Made by a program: the position numbers and the translations under genes
Notes under the pieces: generated by a model
What the model was told of the DNA's origin: nothing
The model's database searches: none
The model's input: only the letters and a program-made list of their open reading frames with translations
Assembly: GCF_000497445.1 (NCBI RefSeq)
Contig: NZ_CM002285.1
Location: 1,550,795 to 1,614,794, forward strand
Reading direction: 5' to 3'
DNA length: 64,000 nucleotides
DNA from: Streptomyces roseochromogenus subsp. oscitans DS 12.976
Lineage (GTDB): Bacteria; Actinomycetota; Actinomycetes; Streptomycetales; Streptomycetaceae
Shown here: piece after piece, positions 34,634 to 42,515 of the stretch
How the letters are laid out: each line of letters opens with the position of its first letter
How positions within the stretch are numbered: the stretch's first letter is position 1

Positions 34634-36052
34634 ATGTCCGAGTCCACCACGCCTGCCCGCACGAACCGGCCAGCCGACACTTCCCGAGCGCGGGCGAACG
34701 TCCAGATCTCCTTTACTCCGGGAGCGGTAGATCTGCCGTCGCTTGTGCCGATCATGTATACCTACATGTTCCGGAATATCGCCAGTGACGGCTTCGTATT
34801 CAGCGATCCGCAGTCGCCGGGCGACATTTCCCGGGACTCGAAGCCGGGGTGCATCATCGCCGCCCCCTCCTTCCCGGCCGACACCCCCGGCATCGACGAG
34901 GACTACGTCTTCAACTGGGTGCGCGACGGGGCCATCACGGCCATGGAGGTGGCCAAGGCCGACATGCTCACCCGCCCGGGCGGGACGGTGCAGACGCTCA
35001 ACGATTACGTGCAGTTCGCCGACCTCTGCCACTCCAGCATCCAGCCGCCGTTGACCAAGGGTCACGCCTGCTTCAACATCGCCGGCGACGCCCGCCCGTG
35101 GACCGAGCAGAACGACGGTCCGGCCTTGCAGACGGTCACCATCCTGGCCGCCTACGACCAGCTCGATCTCGGCACCCAGAAGCGGGCCGTCGACCTGGTG
35201 AACGCGAACGTGGCCTACCTCCTCGGCGTCTACCAGGGCCCCACCACGAACCTGTGGGAGGAGCACAGCGGGTACAGCTTCTTCGCCCGCTCCGCCCAGC
35301 TGCGCTGCTTCGAGGAGGTCCAGGCCTCGACCATCGTCGGCATCGACAAGCCGACCGGACTGCGGCCCGCCATCAAGTGGTTGCGCCAGGCCCTTGCGGG
35401 CCACTGGGACGGGATCAAGTACGTGAGCATGCTGGCCGACCCCGGTGACGGGGCCCAGCCATCGCCCCAGAATCCGGTCGTCAGCGGTTACGACCCGAAC
35501 ATCGACATCGTCCAGTCGGCCGTCTACGGCGCCCTCCCCGTCACCGACACCAAGCTGCTGGCCACAGCGGCCCAACTGCGCTCGCAGTGGGAGGAGGGCG
35601 GCATCGCCTTCTACTCGATCAACAAGGCCGACAAGGAGGCGTTCGGTATCGGGCCGTTGTTCGGCCGCTACCCGGGCGACGTCTACGACGGTGACACCGC
35701 GCACCCGGTGCTCGGCGGCCACCCCTGGGCCCTCTCCACGTGCAACGTCGCCGAGCTGCACTACAAGCTGGCCTCCGAGATCAAGTCGAGTGGCAAGGTA
35801 CCCGTGGACGACCTGTCCGCACCCTTCTTCGCCCAGTCCGGCATCGACGCGTCCACGGCCCCGGCGGCAGCCGCCGCCGCTTTGACGGCGACCGGTGACG
35901 CCATGGTGCGGGCCGTCGTCTACCACAGTGACAACTTGGAGCTCTCCGAGCAGTTCGACGGCACCACCGGCTTCGAGCGCAGTGTGCACAACCTGACGTG
36001 GAGCTATGCCGCCTACCTGTCCGCCATGCGGGCCCGGGCCGAGGCCGTGTGA
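34634..36052 (+). CDS. GH15 glucoamylase of the eukaryote-like type, no signal peptide
   Basis: The 472-residue protein has glucoamylase motifs in an (alpha/alpha)6 barrel: NWVRDGA, WTEQNDGPALQT, LWEEHSGYSFF (catalytic acid in the EE pair), GRYPGDVYDG and the C-terminal base in LSEQFDG. This pattern is closest to fungal glucan 1,4-alpha-glucosidases rather than the trehalase-like bacterial GH15 group. It has no signal peptide, starch-binding domain or membrane segment, so it should act inside the cell on alpha-glucosides or oligosaccharides. ATG 34634 follows GGGGAG. It is the first gene of the GMC operon, 76 bases ahead of the GMC gene, which suggests that it frees or trims the substrate for oxidation. 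Confidence 0.85.
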   Translation: MSESTTPARTNRPADTSRARANVQISFTPGAVDLPSLVPIMYTYMFRNIASDGFVFSDPQSPGDISRDSKPGCIIAAPSFPADTPGIDEDYVFNWVRDGAITAMEVAKADMLTRPGGTVQTLNDYVQFADLCHSSIQPPLTKGHACFNIAGDARPWTEQNDGPALQTVTILAAYDQLDLGTQKRAVDLVNANVAYLLGVYQGPTTNLWEEHSGYSFFARSAQLRCFEEVQASTIVGIDKPTGLRPAIKWLRQALAGHWDGIKYVSMLADPGDGAQPSPQNPVVSGYDPNIDIVQSAVYGALPVTDTKLLATAAQLRSQWEEGGIAFYSINKADKEAFGIGPLFGRYPGDVYDGDTAHPVLGGHPWALSTCNVAELHYKLASEIKSSGKVPVDDLSAPFFAQSGIDASTAPAAAAAALTATGDAMVRAVVYHSDNLELSEQFDGTTGFERSVHNLTWSYAAYLSAMRARAEAV

Positions 36053-36128
36053 CCCATGGACGACCGACTCCAATCCCCACCACCACACCGGTCCCGGCCG
36101 CGCCTGGCAGCGGAGGAGTGACTGCCCC

Positions 36129-38054
36129 ATGTACGCGAAGTTCCCCGAGGGGGCGGCGAAGCGCACCGACCCCGCGGCGGCGGCCGAGGTTCTCTACGAC
36201 GCCGTCATCGTCGGCGGCGGGATCGCCGGCGCCCTCATCGCCTCGCGGCTGAGCGACGCCGGCAAGAGGGTACTGATTCTCGAAGCGGGCCCGGCCGAGG
36301 ACCTCACCCTGAGGGGCTACGAGAGCTACCTCGACCGCTTCTACTCGGCCACCAGCAAGGACAACCAGTCCCCCTACCCGGTCTTCGCCAACGCCCCGAT
36401 GCCCCGCGGCACCGACGCACGGCGCATCTTCCCGGGCGCGCCCGACGCCTCGGCCTACATCGTCCAGAGCGGGCCCTTCGCCACCGACACCACCTATACG
36501 CGGGTCCTCGGCGGCACCACCATGCACTGGGAGGCCAAGACGCTGCGGATGCTTCCCGAGGACTTCCGCATGCGCACGCTCTACGGCGAGGGGGCCGACT
36601 GGCCGCTCACCTACGAGGACCTCGCCCCGTACTACAACGAGGCCGAACGCGAGATCGGCGTCTCCGCCGACGTCGAGGACCAGGCCTACCTCGGGATCAC
36701 CTTCGACGAGGGCTACGTGTTCCCCATGAAGGGGCTGCCCCTGTCGTACCTGGACCGGATGGTCGCCAAGGACCTCGACGGGATGCCGGTCGAGCTCGAC
36801 GGGGAGCAGCGAGAGCTGCGGGTCCGGCCGTTCCCACAGGGGCGGAACGGGATACCGAACCCGGCCTACGACGGCGGGAAGGGCTACCTGCCGCGAGGGG
36901 CGGTGAGCACGTACCAGGTCGAGGTCGGCGGGCGGTGCCAGGGCAACAACAACTGCGTGCCCATCTGCCCGGTGCAGGCCAAGTACAACGCCGGAAAGAC
37001 CCTCGCTGTGGCCCTCCAGAGCGGCCGGGTCGACCTGGTGGCCCAGGCGGTGGCCCACAAGGTGCACGTCGACGAGCAGACCCGCCGGGTGACAGAGATC
37101 GAGTACCGCCGGTACGACCGGCCCGACAGCCCCGGCTTCACCAGCATGCGAGCCCGGGGCCGGCTGTTCATCCTGGCCGCCAACGCGGTGGAGAACCCCC
37201 GGCTGATGCTGGCCTCCGGCCTGCGCAGTTCGAGCGGCCTGATGGGGCGGAACTTCATGGACCACGCCTATCTGCTGGCGTGGGCCCTGCTGCCAGAGGT
37301 GGCCGGCACCTTCCGGGGCACGAACTGCACGGGCGGCATCACCGACCTGCGCGGGGGCCGCTTCCGCCGCCGCCAGGCGGCATTCAGCGTCGACATCCAC
37401 AACGACGGATGGGGCTGGGCCCGGGGGGCGCCGATGACCGACCTGATCGACCTGGTGGACGCCGGTGGCCGCCACGGCGAATCCCTCCGCCAGGGCCTGG
37501 TGGACCGGGTGTCCCGCCAGCTGCAGTTGGCGTTCATGGTCGAGGTCCCCGCCAACCCGAGCAACCGGATCACCGTGGACCCGGCCTACACCGACCACCT
37601 GGGGAACATGCGGCCCATCCTCACCTACGACATCCCCGACTACACGATGCGGGGGGTGGCGTACGCCCGGCAGCTGTCGCGACGGATCTTCGCCCGCCTC
37701 GGAGCCGAGGACCACACCGAGTACGACCCGAACTTCTGGGGCTACGCCGTCCACGCCGGCGAGGGGTACGAGATCCGAGGGGGCAACCATCTCGCCGGCA
37801 CCCACACGATGGGCCGCGACCCGTCGACCTCGGTGGTCGACCCGGATCAGCGGTGCTGGGATCACGAGAACCTCTACCTGGTCGGCGGGGGAAGCATGCC
37901 CACCGTGGGCACGTCGAACGTGACGCTCACCATCGCCGCCCTGTGCCTGCGCAGCGTCCGGGCCATGCTGGCCCAGCTCGACGCCGAGACCGCACCGATC
38001 GAGGTCACCTCGAACGCCGCCACCCGGCGCCAGCCTCAGGGGGTGACCCGGTGA
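36129..38054 (+). CDS. GMC-family FAD dehydrogenase large subunit with Fe-S cysteine motif
   Basis: The 641-residue flavoprotein has the FAD-binding GGGIAGALIASRLS motif (about 29-43), LEAGPAEDL, the GGTTMHWEA flavin contact and the C-terminal GMC half with LAGTHTMG and the VGGGSMPT dinucleotide region. Cysteines C270, C276 and C280 (CQGNNNCVPIC) match three of the four cysteines around the 3Fe-4S cluster of bacterial FAD-glucose and fructose dehydrogenases. It should oxidise a sugar or polyol hydroxyl. ATG 36129 has GGAGGAG upstream; the 3' end overlaps the next GTG. The usual membrane cytochrome c subunit is absent nearby, so its electron acceptor is unknown. Confidence 0.87.
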   Translation: MYAKFPEGAAKRTDPAAAAEVLYDAVIVGGGIAGALIASRLSDAGKRVLILEAGPAEDLTLRGYESYLDRFYSATSKDNQSPYPVFANAPMPRGTDARRIFPGAPDASAYIVQSGPFATDTTYTRVLGGTTMHWEAKTLRMLPEDFRMRTLYGEGADWPLTYEDLAPYYNEAEREIGVSADVEDQAYLGITFDEGYVFPMKGLPLSYLDRMVAKDLDGMPVELDGEQRELRVRPFPQGRNGIPNPAYDGGKGYLPRGAVSTYQVEVGGRCQGNNNCVPICPVQAKYNAGKTLAVALQSGRVDLVAQAVAHKVHVDEQTRRVTEIEYRRYDRPDSPGFTSMRARGRLFILAANAVENPRLMLASGLRSSSGLMGRNFMDHAYLLAWALLPEVAGTFRGTNCTGGITDLRGGRFRRRQAAFSVDIHNDGWGWARGAPMTDLIDLVDAGGRHGESLRQGLVDRVSRQLQLAFMVEVPANPSNRITVDPAYTDHLGNMRPILTYDIPDYTMRGVAYARQLSRRIFARLGAEDHTEYDPNFWGYAVHAGEGYEIRGGNHLAGTHTMGRDPSTSVVDPDQRCWDHENLYLVGGGSMPTVGTSNVTLTIAALCLRSVRAMLAQLDAETAPIEVTSNAATRRQPQGVTR

Positions 38055-39163
38055 CCGCGTCGACCATCGAAAAACGTGACGACCTGATCAGCTACCTGCA
38101 CGCGGCGATGGCACTCGAGCACGCGACCATCCCCCCTTACCTGACCGCGTACTACTCCATACACTCCACCACCAACTCCGACGCCGCCCACATCATCCGG
38201 GTGGCCGCGGTGGAGGAGATGCTGCACCTGACCCTGGTCGCCAACGTCCTGAACGCCATCGGCGGGAAGCCCGACCTGACCCGCCCCGGCTTCGTGCCGT
38301 CCTACCCGGCCTACCTGCCCGACGGGGAGGACGACTTCACCGTCGACCTGCGGCCCTTCTCCCCCGAGGCGGTGGAGACGTTCTGCAAGATCGAGCGGCC
38401 GGGCAAGGCCCCCAGTGCCGGCGCACGGCTGGTGCGCAGGGCCGACAGCGGGAGGCCGCTCCTGGCCTCCAGCCCGACGGCCGAAGGGATGCGCTTCTAC
38501 AGCATCGGCGAGTTCTACGCGGAGATCATCGAAGGCCTGGAGAAGGTGGCGGCCGACGACCCCGGGCTCTTCTGCGGGAATCCGGCCCTGCAGGTGGGGC
38601 CCGAGTACTACTACTCCGGGGGCGGGGCGGTGATCGTCGTCTCCGATCTGGACTCGGCCCGGCAGGCGCTGCGATTCATCGCCGCTCAGGGCGAGGGCCT
38701 CGACTCGGGCATCTACGACGCGGACGGGGAGCTGGCCCACTACTACCGGTTCCGGCAGCTGCAGCTCGGCCGCTACTACCAGGTGGGCGACGGCCCCGAC
38801 GCCCCTTCGGGGCCGCCGCTCAGCATCAGCTGGGACGATGTGTACAAGGTGAAGGTGAGCGCCCGGCTGGCCGACTTCCCGGCGGGATCGGAACTCGCCC
38901 GTGTCGCCCGGGACTTCAACGCCGAATACGGGGCCTTCCTCGCCCTGCTCACCAGAGCGTTCAATGGGCAGCCAGGCCTCTTGCAGGACGCCGTCTGCGA
39001 CATGTTCCGCCTGCGCGACGGGTTCAACCGGCTGGTACGCAACCCTCTGCCCGGCGGCGGCGGCCTGCACGCCGCCCCTACCTTCGAGATCCCGACCGCG
39101 GTCGGGGCCGATCCGGAGGCCTCTCAGTCCGCCGGTGAGACAGCGCGGGCGGTGACACGGTGA
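38051..39163 (+). CDS. Ferritin-like domain protein (VioB/iminophenylpyruvate-dimer-synthase-type domain)
   Basis: The 370-residue soluble protein opens with a ferritin-like helical domain: LEHATIPPYLTAYYSI and VEEMLHLTLVANVLNAIGG carry the E and ExxH residues of a possible di-iron site, followed by PSYPAYLPDG and the LRPFSPEAVETF segment typical of the family. The second half has further helices (FYAEIIEGLEKV) and a cytoplasmic C-terminus. Related domains occur in VioB- and RebD-type enzymes and in stand-alone proteins of unknown function. GTG 38051 overlaps the GMC stop (GTGA), and its own stop overlaps the next GTG. It may act as an oxidase or electron/oxygen partner of the GMC enzyme; that is inference. 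Confidence 0.8.
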   Translation: MTASTIEKRDDLISYLHAAMALEHATIPPYLTAYYSIHSTTNSDAAHIIRVAAVEEMLHLTLVANVLNAIGGKPDLTRPGFVPSYPAYLPDGEDDFTVDLRPFSPEAVETFCKIERPGKAPSAGARLVRRADSGRPLLASSPTAEGMRFYSIGEFYAEIIEGLEKVAADDPGLFCGNPALQVGPEYYYSGGGAVIVVSDLDSARQALRFIAAQGEGLDSGIYDADGELAHYYRFRQLQLGRYYQVGDGPDAPSGPPLSISWDDVYKVKVSARLADFPAGSELARVARDFNAEYGAFLALLTRAFNGQPGLLQDAVCDMFRLRDGFNRLVRNPLPGGGGLHAAPTFEIPTAVGADPEASQSAGETARAVTR

Positions 39164-39711
39164 CCGCACCGCCGTCCGAAGAGTACGAGGAGTTCGAGGA
39201 GTTCGAGGAGTTCCTCCGCCTCTCGGTCGACCTCACCGCCTTCGAGGAGACCGAACTGCTCGGCACCGGTCTGGCCCGCCGGTACCTGGCCAAAGTGCGG
39301 GCCGCCTGCGGCGACGAGATCGTCACCGCCCTCCTGGACGCCCACCGGGCGGCCCGGGCCGACGCAGCCGGTGATGCCGGAAGGCTTGACCGGATCCCAC
39401 TCGACCGAGCCCTGCTCGACCGGGCCCTGCGCCACCGGATCTTCAGCGACGACCGCCTCGGCCCGGTGGCCCGCAATGTGATCAAACTCTGGTACGCCGG
39501 GATGTGGTACGCGCTGCCACCCGAGTGGACCGACCGCTACGGCGCCCACGCCGCGGGCGAGACCTCCACGGTCACCGCCGCCTCGTACCAGGAGGGGCTG
39601 CTGTGGCGGGCCATCGGGGCCAATCCTCCAGGTGCCAAGGGGCCCGGCTACGGCTCCTGGGCCCAGCCACCCCGCATCGAGGACCGCTACCTGAAAGGGG
39701 CGACGAAATGA
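39160..39711 (+). CDS. FAD-dependent sorbitol-dehydrogenase-type small subunit
   Basis: The 183-residue protein resembles the small (gamma) subunit of GMC-type sugar dehydrogenases (FAD-SLDH / gluconate 2-dehydrogenase subunit 3 group): FLRLSVDLTAF, then IFSDDRLGPVARNVIKLWYA, then YQEGLLWRAIGANPPG. In characterised enzymes this subunit carries a TAT signal and helps fold and export the large subunit. Here the N-terminus is acidic (EEYEEFEEFEEF) with no signal peptide, so the complex is probably cytoplasmic. GTG 39160 overlaps the upstream stop, and the gene ends within the next ATGA. A shorter homologue lies at 60814-61221 beside the second GMC gene. Confidence 0.8.
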   Translation: MTAPPSEEYEEFEEFEEFLRLSVDLTAFEETELLGTGLARRYLAKVRAACGDEIVTALLDAHRAARADAAGDAGRLDRIPLDRALLDRALRHRIFSDDRLGPVARNVIKLWYAGMWYALPPEWTDRYGAHAAGETSTVTAASYQEGLLWRAIGANPPGAKGPGYGSWAQPPRIEDRYLKGATK

Positions 39712-40622
39712 CAGGATTGGCGGACCGCCTCGGCCCGGACAAGGTGAAGCTCGGCGTCTGCTGCACCCTGTGGTGGAACGACGACTTCCCCACCATCGAC
39801 GCCGGCATCTCCTTCGGCCAGGCCGCGAGCGAGATGGCGCTCGCCGGCTTCCAGGGCTGCAGCATCGGGCACAAGTACCCCTCGGACGCCGCCGTGCTCA
39901 AGGCCGCCCTCGATCTCCGCGGCCTTCGGGTGTCCGAGCCCTGGACGAGCACATACTTCACGATCAGCAAGATGCGGCAGAAGACGATCGCCGCCTTCGA
40001 GGAGACGCTGGCCCATGTCAGGGCACTGGGCGGGACCGAGCTGGTCGTGGCCGAGTTCGGAGCTTCGTCGCACCTGCTCCCCGTCGACGTGTTCGCCAAC
40101 CGCCCGATCTTCACCGACGCCCAGTGGGACGCCCTGACGTCGGGCCTGCACGAACTCGGGAAGATCGCCAACTCGGCCGGGATGAAGCTCAGTTATCACC
40201 ACCACATGGGTACCGGCGTCATGACCCGGGCCGACGTCGACCGGCTGATGGCCTCGACCGATCCAGCCCTGGTTCACCTGCTGCTCGACACCGCCCACAT
40301 CGCCTTCGCCGGCGACGATCCGCTGGACATGGCCCGGGCCTACGCCGACCGCATCGGCCACGTCCATCTGAAGAGCATCCGGCCCGAGGTCGTGAGCCGG
40401 GTGCGGGAAGAAGGCCTGTCGTTCCAGGAGGGCGTCGAGCTCGGCGTCTTCACCGTGCCCGGAGACGGCGCGATCGACTTCCGGCCCATCCTCGAAGTGC
40501 TGGCCGATGCCGACTACCAGGGGTGGCTGGTCGTGGAAGCCGAGCAGGACCCGAACAAGGCGATCCCGCTCGAGTACGCCAAGAAGGCCCGCGCCTACCT
40601 CGCCGACGTCTTGGGCTGGTAG
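39708..40622 (+). CDS. IolE-like (inosose dehydratase family) TIM-barrel protein
   Basis: The 304-residue protein matches the sugar isomerase/epimerase superfamily and, within it, inosose dehydratase IolE: EMALAGFQGCSIGHKYPSD, LDLRGLRVSEPW, YHHHMGTG and LLLDTAHIAFAG follow the IolE order, with conserved Glu/Asp/His metal ligands. IolE dehydrates 2-keto-myo-inositol, so here a keto product of the GMC enzyme could be dehydrated or beta-eliminated. The N-terminus differs from IolE (GVCCTLWWNDDFPT), so the substrate probably differs too. ATG 39708 overlaps the small-subunit stop (ATGA). Confidence 0.8.
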   Translation: MTGLADRLGPDKVKLGVCCTLWWNDDFPTIDAGISFGQAASEMALAGFQGCSIGHKYPSDAAVLKAALDLRGLRVSEPWTSTYFTISKMRQKTIAAFEETLAHVRALGGTELVVAEFGASSHLLPVDVFANRPIFTDAQWDALTSGLHELGKIANSAGMKLSYHHHMGTGVMTRADVDRLMASTDPALVHLLLDTAHIAFAGDDPLDMARAYADRIGHVHLKSIRPEVVSRVREEGLSFQEGVELGVFTVPGDGAIDFRPILEVLADADYQGWLVVEAEQDPNKAIPLEYAKKARAYLADVLGW

Positions 40623-40641
40623 CGAACGGAGGACACCGGGA

Positions 40642-41676
40642 ATGAACGCGACATTCAAACGGGACGTGTTCTTCAGCTTCTTCATGTTCACGGCCGATTT
40701 AAGGCCGCAGGACTCACGTTACACCGCAGTCCTGATCAATCATCTGAAGGCCCTCACCGACATGGGCTACGACGGCTTCGACCTGCACATCGCCTCCCAG
40801 CCCGCGACCGTCGACCATAAGCTCGAGACCGACAGCTATGTCGCCCTCAAGAAGGCGTTCGACCAAGCAGGGCTGAAGGACGTGAAGTTCACGACCAATG
40901 TCGGGACCACGCGGACCTTCGACCCGACTTCACCTTACGAGGAGCAGCGCAGGCAGGCCCTGTCCTACCTCAAGTCACGCGTCGACATCACGCGGGTCCT
41001 GGGCGGCGACTCGATCATGTCAGGGCCGTTCCTCTACCCCTACGGCGTCTTTCCGGTCACGGACGCTGATGAGCCGATATGGAGCGATGCCCTCCAAGAC
41101 TGGATGGAGTCGCGCTATCGCGCAGCGCGTTCCGTCTTCGAGGATCTGGCGGAGTACGCCGCGGCGCGAGAAGTGAAGCTCGCCATCGAGCCCGTCAAAA
41201 GCTGGGAGACGCCCCCACCCAACATGGTCTCGGAGGCACTGGATTTCCTCGATGGCCTCGATCACTCGCAGGCCGGCGTGACGATCGACACCGCGCAGGT
41301 CGTGATGGAGAGCCAGGGCCCGTCGGTCTTCAAGGACAATGTCGCGAAAGCCGCCCGGCAGGATCGGCTCCACTACGTCCACATATCTGCGCCCGACCGG
41401 GGTGCGGTGAAAGACAGCTGGATCCCCTGGGACATCATCCTGAACGAGATCGAGCCGGTGTATCGCGGGCCGTACCTGGTCGAGGTGTTCAACGCCATCC
41501 CGCCGTTCGTCAACTCTATGCGCATGGCACGTCGGCGCTTCTGGCGGCCCGGCGAGGACGACCCGGTACCCCACGTCGACAGCGCCTACGACGTCGCGAG
41601 GGCCGCACTGGAGGAACTGCGGGAGCAGATCATCATTCCTTCCGCCCGAGTACCTCGGAAAGGTCCCGCATGCTAG
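40642..41676 (+). CDS. Second sugar isomerase/epimerase-type TIM-barrel protein
   Basis: The 344-residue protein is an AP-endonuclease-2-like TIM barrel: DMGYDGFDLHI, LGGDSIMSGP, LAIEPVKSWETPPPN, VTIDTAQVVME, YVHISAPDRG and YLVEVFNA give the expected Glu/Asp/His/Glu metal site. It may epimerise, isomerise or eliminate from a keto-sugar. Sequence and codon use differ from the preceding genes (more A/T-ending codons). ATG 40642 has CGGAGG upstream, 19 bases after the previous stop; the 3' end overlaps the MBL-fold start by seven bases. Confidence 0.75.
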   Translation: MNATFKRDVFFSFFMFTADLRPQDSRYTAVLINHLKALTDMGYDGFDLHIASQPATVDHKLETDSYVALKKAFDQAGLKDVKFTTNVGTTRTFDPTSPYEEQRRQALSYLKSRVDITRVLGGDSIMSGPFLYPYGVFPVTDADEPIWSDALQDWMESRYRAARSVFEDLAEYAAAREVKLAIEPVKSWETPPPNMVSEALDFLDGLDHSQAGVTIDTAQVVMESQGPSVFKDNVAKAARQDRLHYVHISAPDRGAVKDSWIPWDIILNEIEPVYRGPYLVEVFNAIPPFVNSMRMARRRFWRPGEDDPVPHVDSAYDVARAALEELREQIIIPSARVPRKGPAC

Positions 41677-42497
41677 CCCAGGTGTCAGATCCCATCATCA
41701 TGGTCGTGAAGCAGACGGGCGATGTCCGTATTCACACCTTCGTCTCGTCCTTCGCGTACAGCAATATCGCGAACGCCACGCATATCATCGAGACCAGGAA
41801 CCAGCTGGTTCTCGTCGACGGGCAGTTTCTCGTTCCTTATGCAAGGGCGTTCAGGGACTACGCAGACAGCCTTGGCAAGCCGATCGAGAGGCTGTACCTC
41901 TCGCACCGGCACCCTGACCACTGGTTCGGTCTGGGGACAGCGTTCAGCGACATCCCGATCTACGCGCTGCCCGAGACCATGAGCTTCATCCAGGAGCACG
42001 GTGAAGCCTCGCGAAGTGACCACTGGAAACTCGGCGACCTCGCTCCGGACCGGATAGTCGTGCCCAAGCAGGCCGTCAGCCCCGGCACCGAGACGATCGA
42101 CGGGGTCAGGTACCTCTTCGACCGGGTGACAGAAACCGAAATCGACTTCCACCTGACCATCAGGCTTCCTGATCTGGGAGTTTATTTCACTCAGGACCTG
42201 CTCTACAGCGGCACCCATCTGTACCTGACGCAGCATATGGACCACTGGATCCAGGTGCTCCAGGAAATGCTGCTCTCGGACTACGACCTGTTCATGCCGG
42301 GCCACGGCCTGCCGGCCGACAAAAATGAGGTCGCTCGCAACATCGAGTACCTCTCGGCCGCCCGGCAGGCGATCGGCAACGGGCTGGCAGGCGACGCCTT
42401 CAAGGGTTTCATGCTCCAGCGGTATCCGGAACGCAAATGCCCGGGCATATTCGACATATATATGCCCCGGCTGTTCGGCGGTGCGAGCGACTACTGA
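41670..42497 (+). CDS. MBL-fold metal-dependent hydrolase
   Basis: The 275-residue protein has the metallo-beta-lactamase fold: SHRHPDHW gives the HxHxDH metal motif, VLVDGQF precedes it, and MDHWIQV and MPGHG supply later metal-site regions. There is no signal peptide, so it acts in the cytoplasm, perhaps as a lactonase, thioesterase or glyoxalase-II-like hydrolase. A lactonase would suit an oxidised sugar; this is only inference. ATG 41670 overlaps the stop of the TIM-barrel gene by seven bases, with GGAAAGG upstream. Confidence 0.8.
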   Translation: MLAQVSDPIIMVVKQTGDVRIHTFVSSFAYSNIANATHIIETRNQLVLVDGQFLVPYARAFRDYADSLGKPIERLYLSHRHPDHWFGLGTAFSDIPIYALPETMSFIQEHGEASRSDHWKLGDLAPDRIVVPKQAVSPGTETIDGVRYLFDRVTETEIDFHLTIRLPDLGVYFTQDLLYSGTHLYLTQHMDHWIQVLQEMLLSDYDLFMPGHGLPADKNEVARNIEYLSAARQAIGNGLAGDAFKGFMLQRYPERKCPGIFDIYMPRLFGGASDY

Positions 42498-42515
42498 CCA
42501 AGGAGGTGTTCAACC

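Noticed and set aside
36129..40622. Calling the operon a known C-glycoside deglycosylation (CarABC/DgpABC) cluster
   Set aside because: The oxidase and a TIM barrel are comparable, but the characteristic small beta-subunit partner of the deglycosidase is absent, and the TIM barrel is closer to IolE.
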